DNA of 64,000 bases from Nansenia antarctica (lineage: Eukaryota; Chordata; Actinopteri; Argentiniformes; Microstomatidae), in contig OZ022346.1 of assembly GCA_963989245.1 (NCBI GenBank), positions 56,306,809 to 56,370,808 on the forward strand, in the 5' to 3' direction. The notes beneath the pieces are model-generated. The model had not been told where the DNA came from, made no database searches, and worked only from the letters and a program-made list of their open reading frames with translations. The position numbers and the translations under genes are program-made. This document shows positions 63,176 through 64,000 of the stretch, in pieces. The stretch's first letter is position 1. Each line of letters opens with the position of its first letter.

Positions 63176-63922
63176 TCACAGGCCTGCAGAGACAGCTGGT
63201 CCGGGTCTTAATCCTAGAGCAATGCTTCTGGAACTGTTCGTGTGCCTCTCTTCTTCTTCTTCTTCTTTCTCCTCCTCACCTGGGGTGATCGGTTTTCTCT
63301 CCAGTTTCAAGTCTGCAGGGATGTGCTCTCCAAGCACCTTCTTAGTGGGGGTGGCACAGGGTGGTTTGAAGAAGGTATCATCGCCAGTGCTAATAGCTGT
63401 AGGGTCTTGAATGGAAAATGAATCTTTAGACCCATCGTCCAGATCACATGAGTCCACAGTAGAGGTCTTAGTGTCCATGTTGCGACACTTCTCATGATCA
63501 CACAGGCAGTTCTCGCCACAGGTCATTGCTCCCTTACGGCACCGGCAGAGCTTGTTGCCACAGCGACCCTTGCGCGCACACCCTGTTGCCTTCGCTCTCT
63601 TGCGGCCTTTGTCATTCTTCTTGGGGCACCACTCTTCCACCACCTCCTCCTCAGATTCAGATTCAGAGTCAGACACCAGCTCCTCATATTTAATGGCCAT
63701 CTTCACGGGTGCCTTGGCTGTAGTGCCACGCCGTCCTTTGGGCTTTGGTGGGACGTAATCAAAGGAGTCCTCTAGGGTTTGTGTAGACACTGACAGGTGG
63801 CTGTTGATTTTATTTGTCCGGCGTGTCGCCCTCATTTTGCTAAGCTGCCGCACTAACTGGAGTGTGTGTGATTTGCTCAGAGTGGATGTGTGGTGTCTCC
63901 TTATGTTTTCATTCCATTTCAT
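63176..63922 (-). CDS. kif4: K30: KIF4 tail with CXC cysteine lost
   Basis: 248 codons, Leu form. GCARKGRC replaces GCACKGRC (second CXC cysteine to Arg), HLSVST replaces HLPVST. The array continues past the window edge. Confidence 0.63.
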   Translation of the reverse strand: MKWNENIRRHHTSTLSKSHTLQLVRQLSKMRATRRTNKINSHLSVSTQTLEDSFDYVPPKPKGRRGTTAKAPVKMAIKYEELVSDSESESEEEVVEEWCPKKNDKGRKRAKATGCARKGRCGNKLCRCRKGAMTCGENCLCDHEKCRNMDTKTSTVDSCDLDDGSKDSFSIQDPTAISTGDDTFFKPPCATPTKKVLGEHIPADLKLERKPITPGEEEKEEEEEERHTNSSRSIALGLRPGPAVSAGL

Positions 63923-64000
63923 TTATTTATTTTTGCACATGAGATTGTCATACATTTTTATGTGCCCTATACAATTAATTAATTTCCCCATGGGCAAAAA

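Overview
This is nuclear vertebrate DNA, most likely from a teleost fish. It has spliced genes with long A+T-rich non-coding stretches, a Ty3/gypsy element, Penelope-like and LINE fragments, hAT-type elements and MITEs, and fragments of vertebrate genes. The species and chromosome cannot be read from the sequence.

Most of the window (1-11,700, 16,850-18,105 and 27,300-64,000) is a mosaic array of near-identical modules, almost all coding on the minus strand. I count 30 copies (K1-K30 below) of the C-terminal tail of the chromokinesin KIF4, including its cysteine-rich CXC domain. Seven run in frame into the last exon of separase (ESPL1). Three are fused in frame, without introns, to the zinc-ribbon and C-terminal tail of the germ-cell protease GCNA. 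Nine further stand-alone GCNA exon remnants sit between KIF4 units. Four copies of a larger cassette (2,100-4,558; 33,479-35,937; 46,634-48,343; 60,220-61,985) hold part of a Penelope-like reverse transcriptase and an SGNH-hydrolase-like ORF. Two of these also hold an intronless N-terminal piece of PIWIL1. Six spacers carry a tRNA-like sequence with a perfect B box. Units differ by only a few substitutions, so the amplification or its homogenisation is recent.

One array copy is interrupted at 11,696-16,843 by a nearly complete ERCC6L (PICH) gene with a recognisable first exon, intron and large second exon. It has a frameshift in a GA run and no C-terminal TPR. The seven sister copies that keep this junction join the same two flanks through a 4-bp overlap. 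The compact unit therefore probably arose by deleting ERCC6L (about 5.15 kb) before amplification.

From 18,106 to 27,300 the array gives way to a 16-bp minisatellite of about 88 repeats, two copies of a hAT-like segment, gypsy pands with an LTR bordered by internal sequence on both sides, LINE 3'-end repeats and a hAT MITE.

All recognised source genes (KIF4, separase, ERCC6L, GCNA, PIWIL1) act in chromosome segregation or germline genome defence. None of the amplified fragments keeps a complete catalytic site. Whether this is a germline-expressed decoy or drive locus, a piRNA-producing cluster, sex- or B-chromosome amplification, or only debris cannot be settled from sequence alone.
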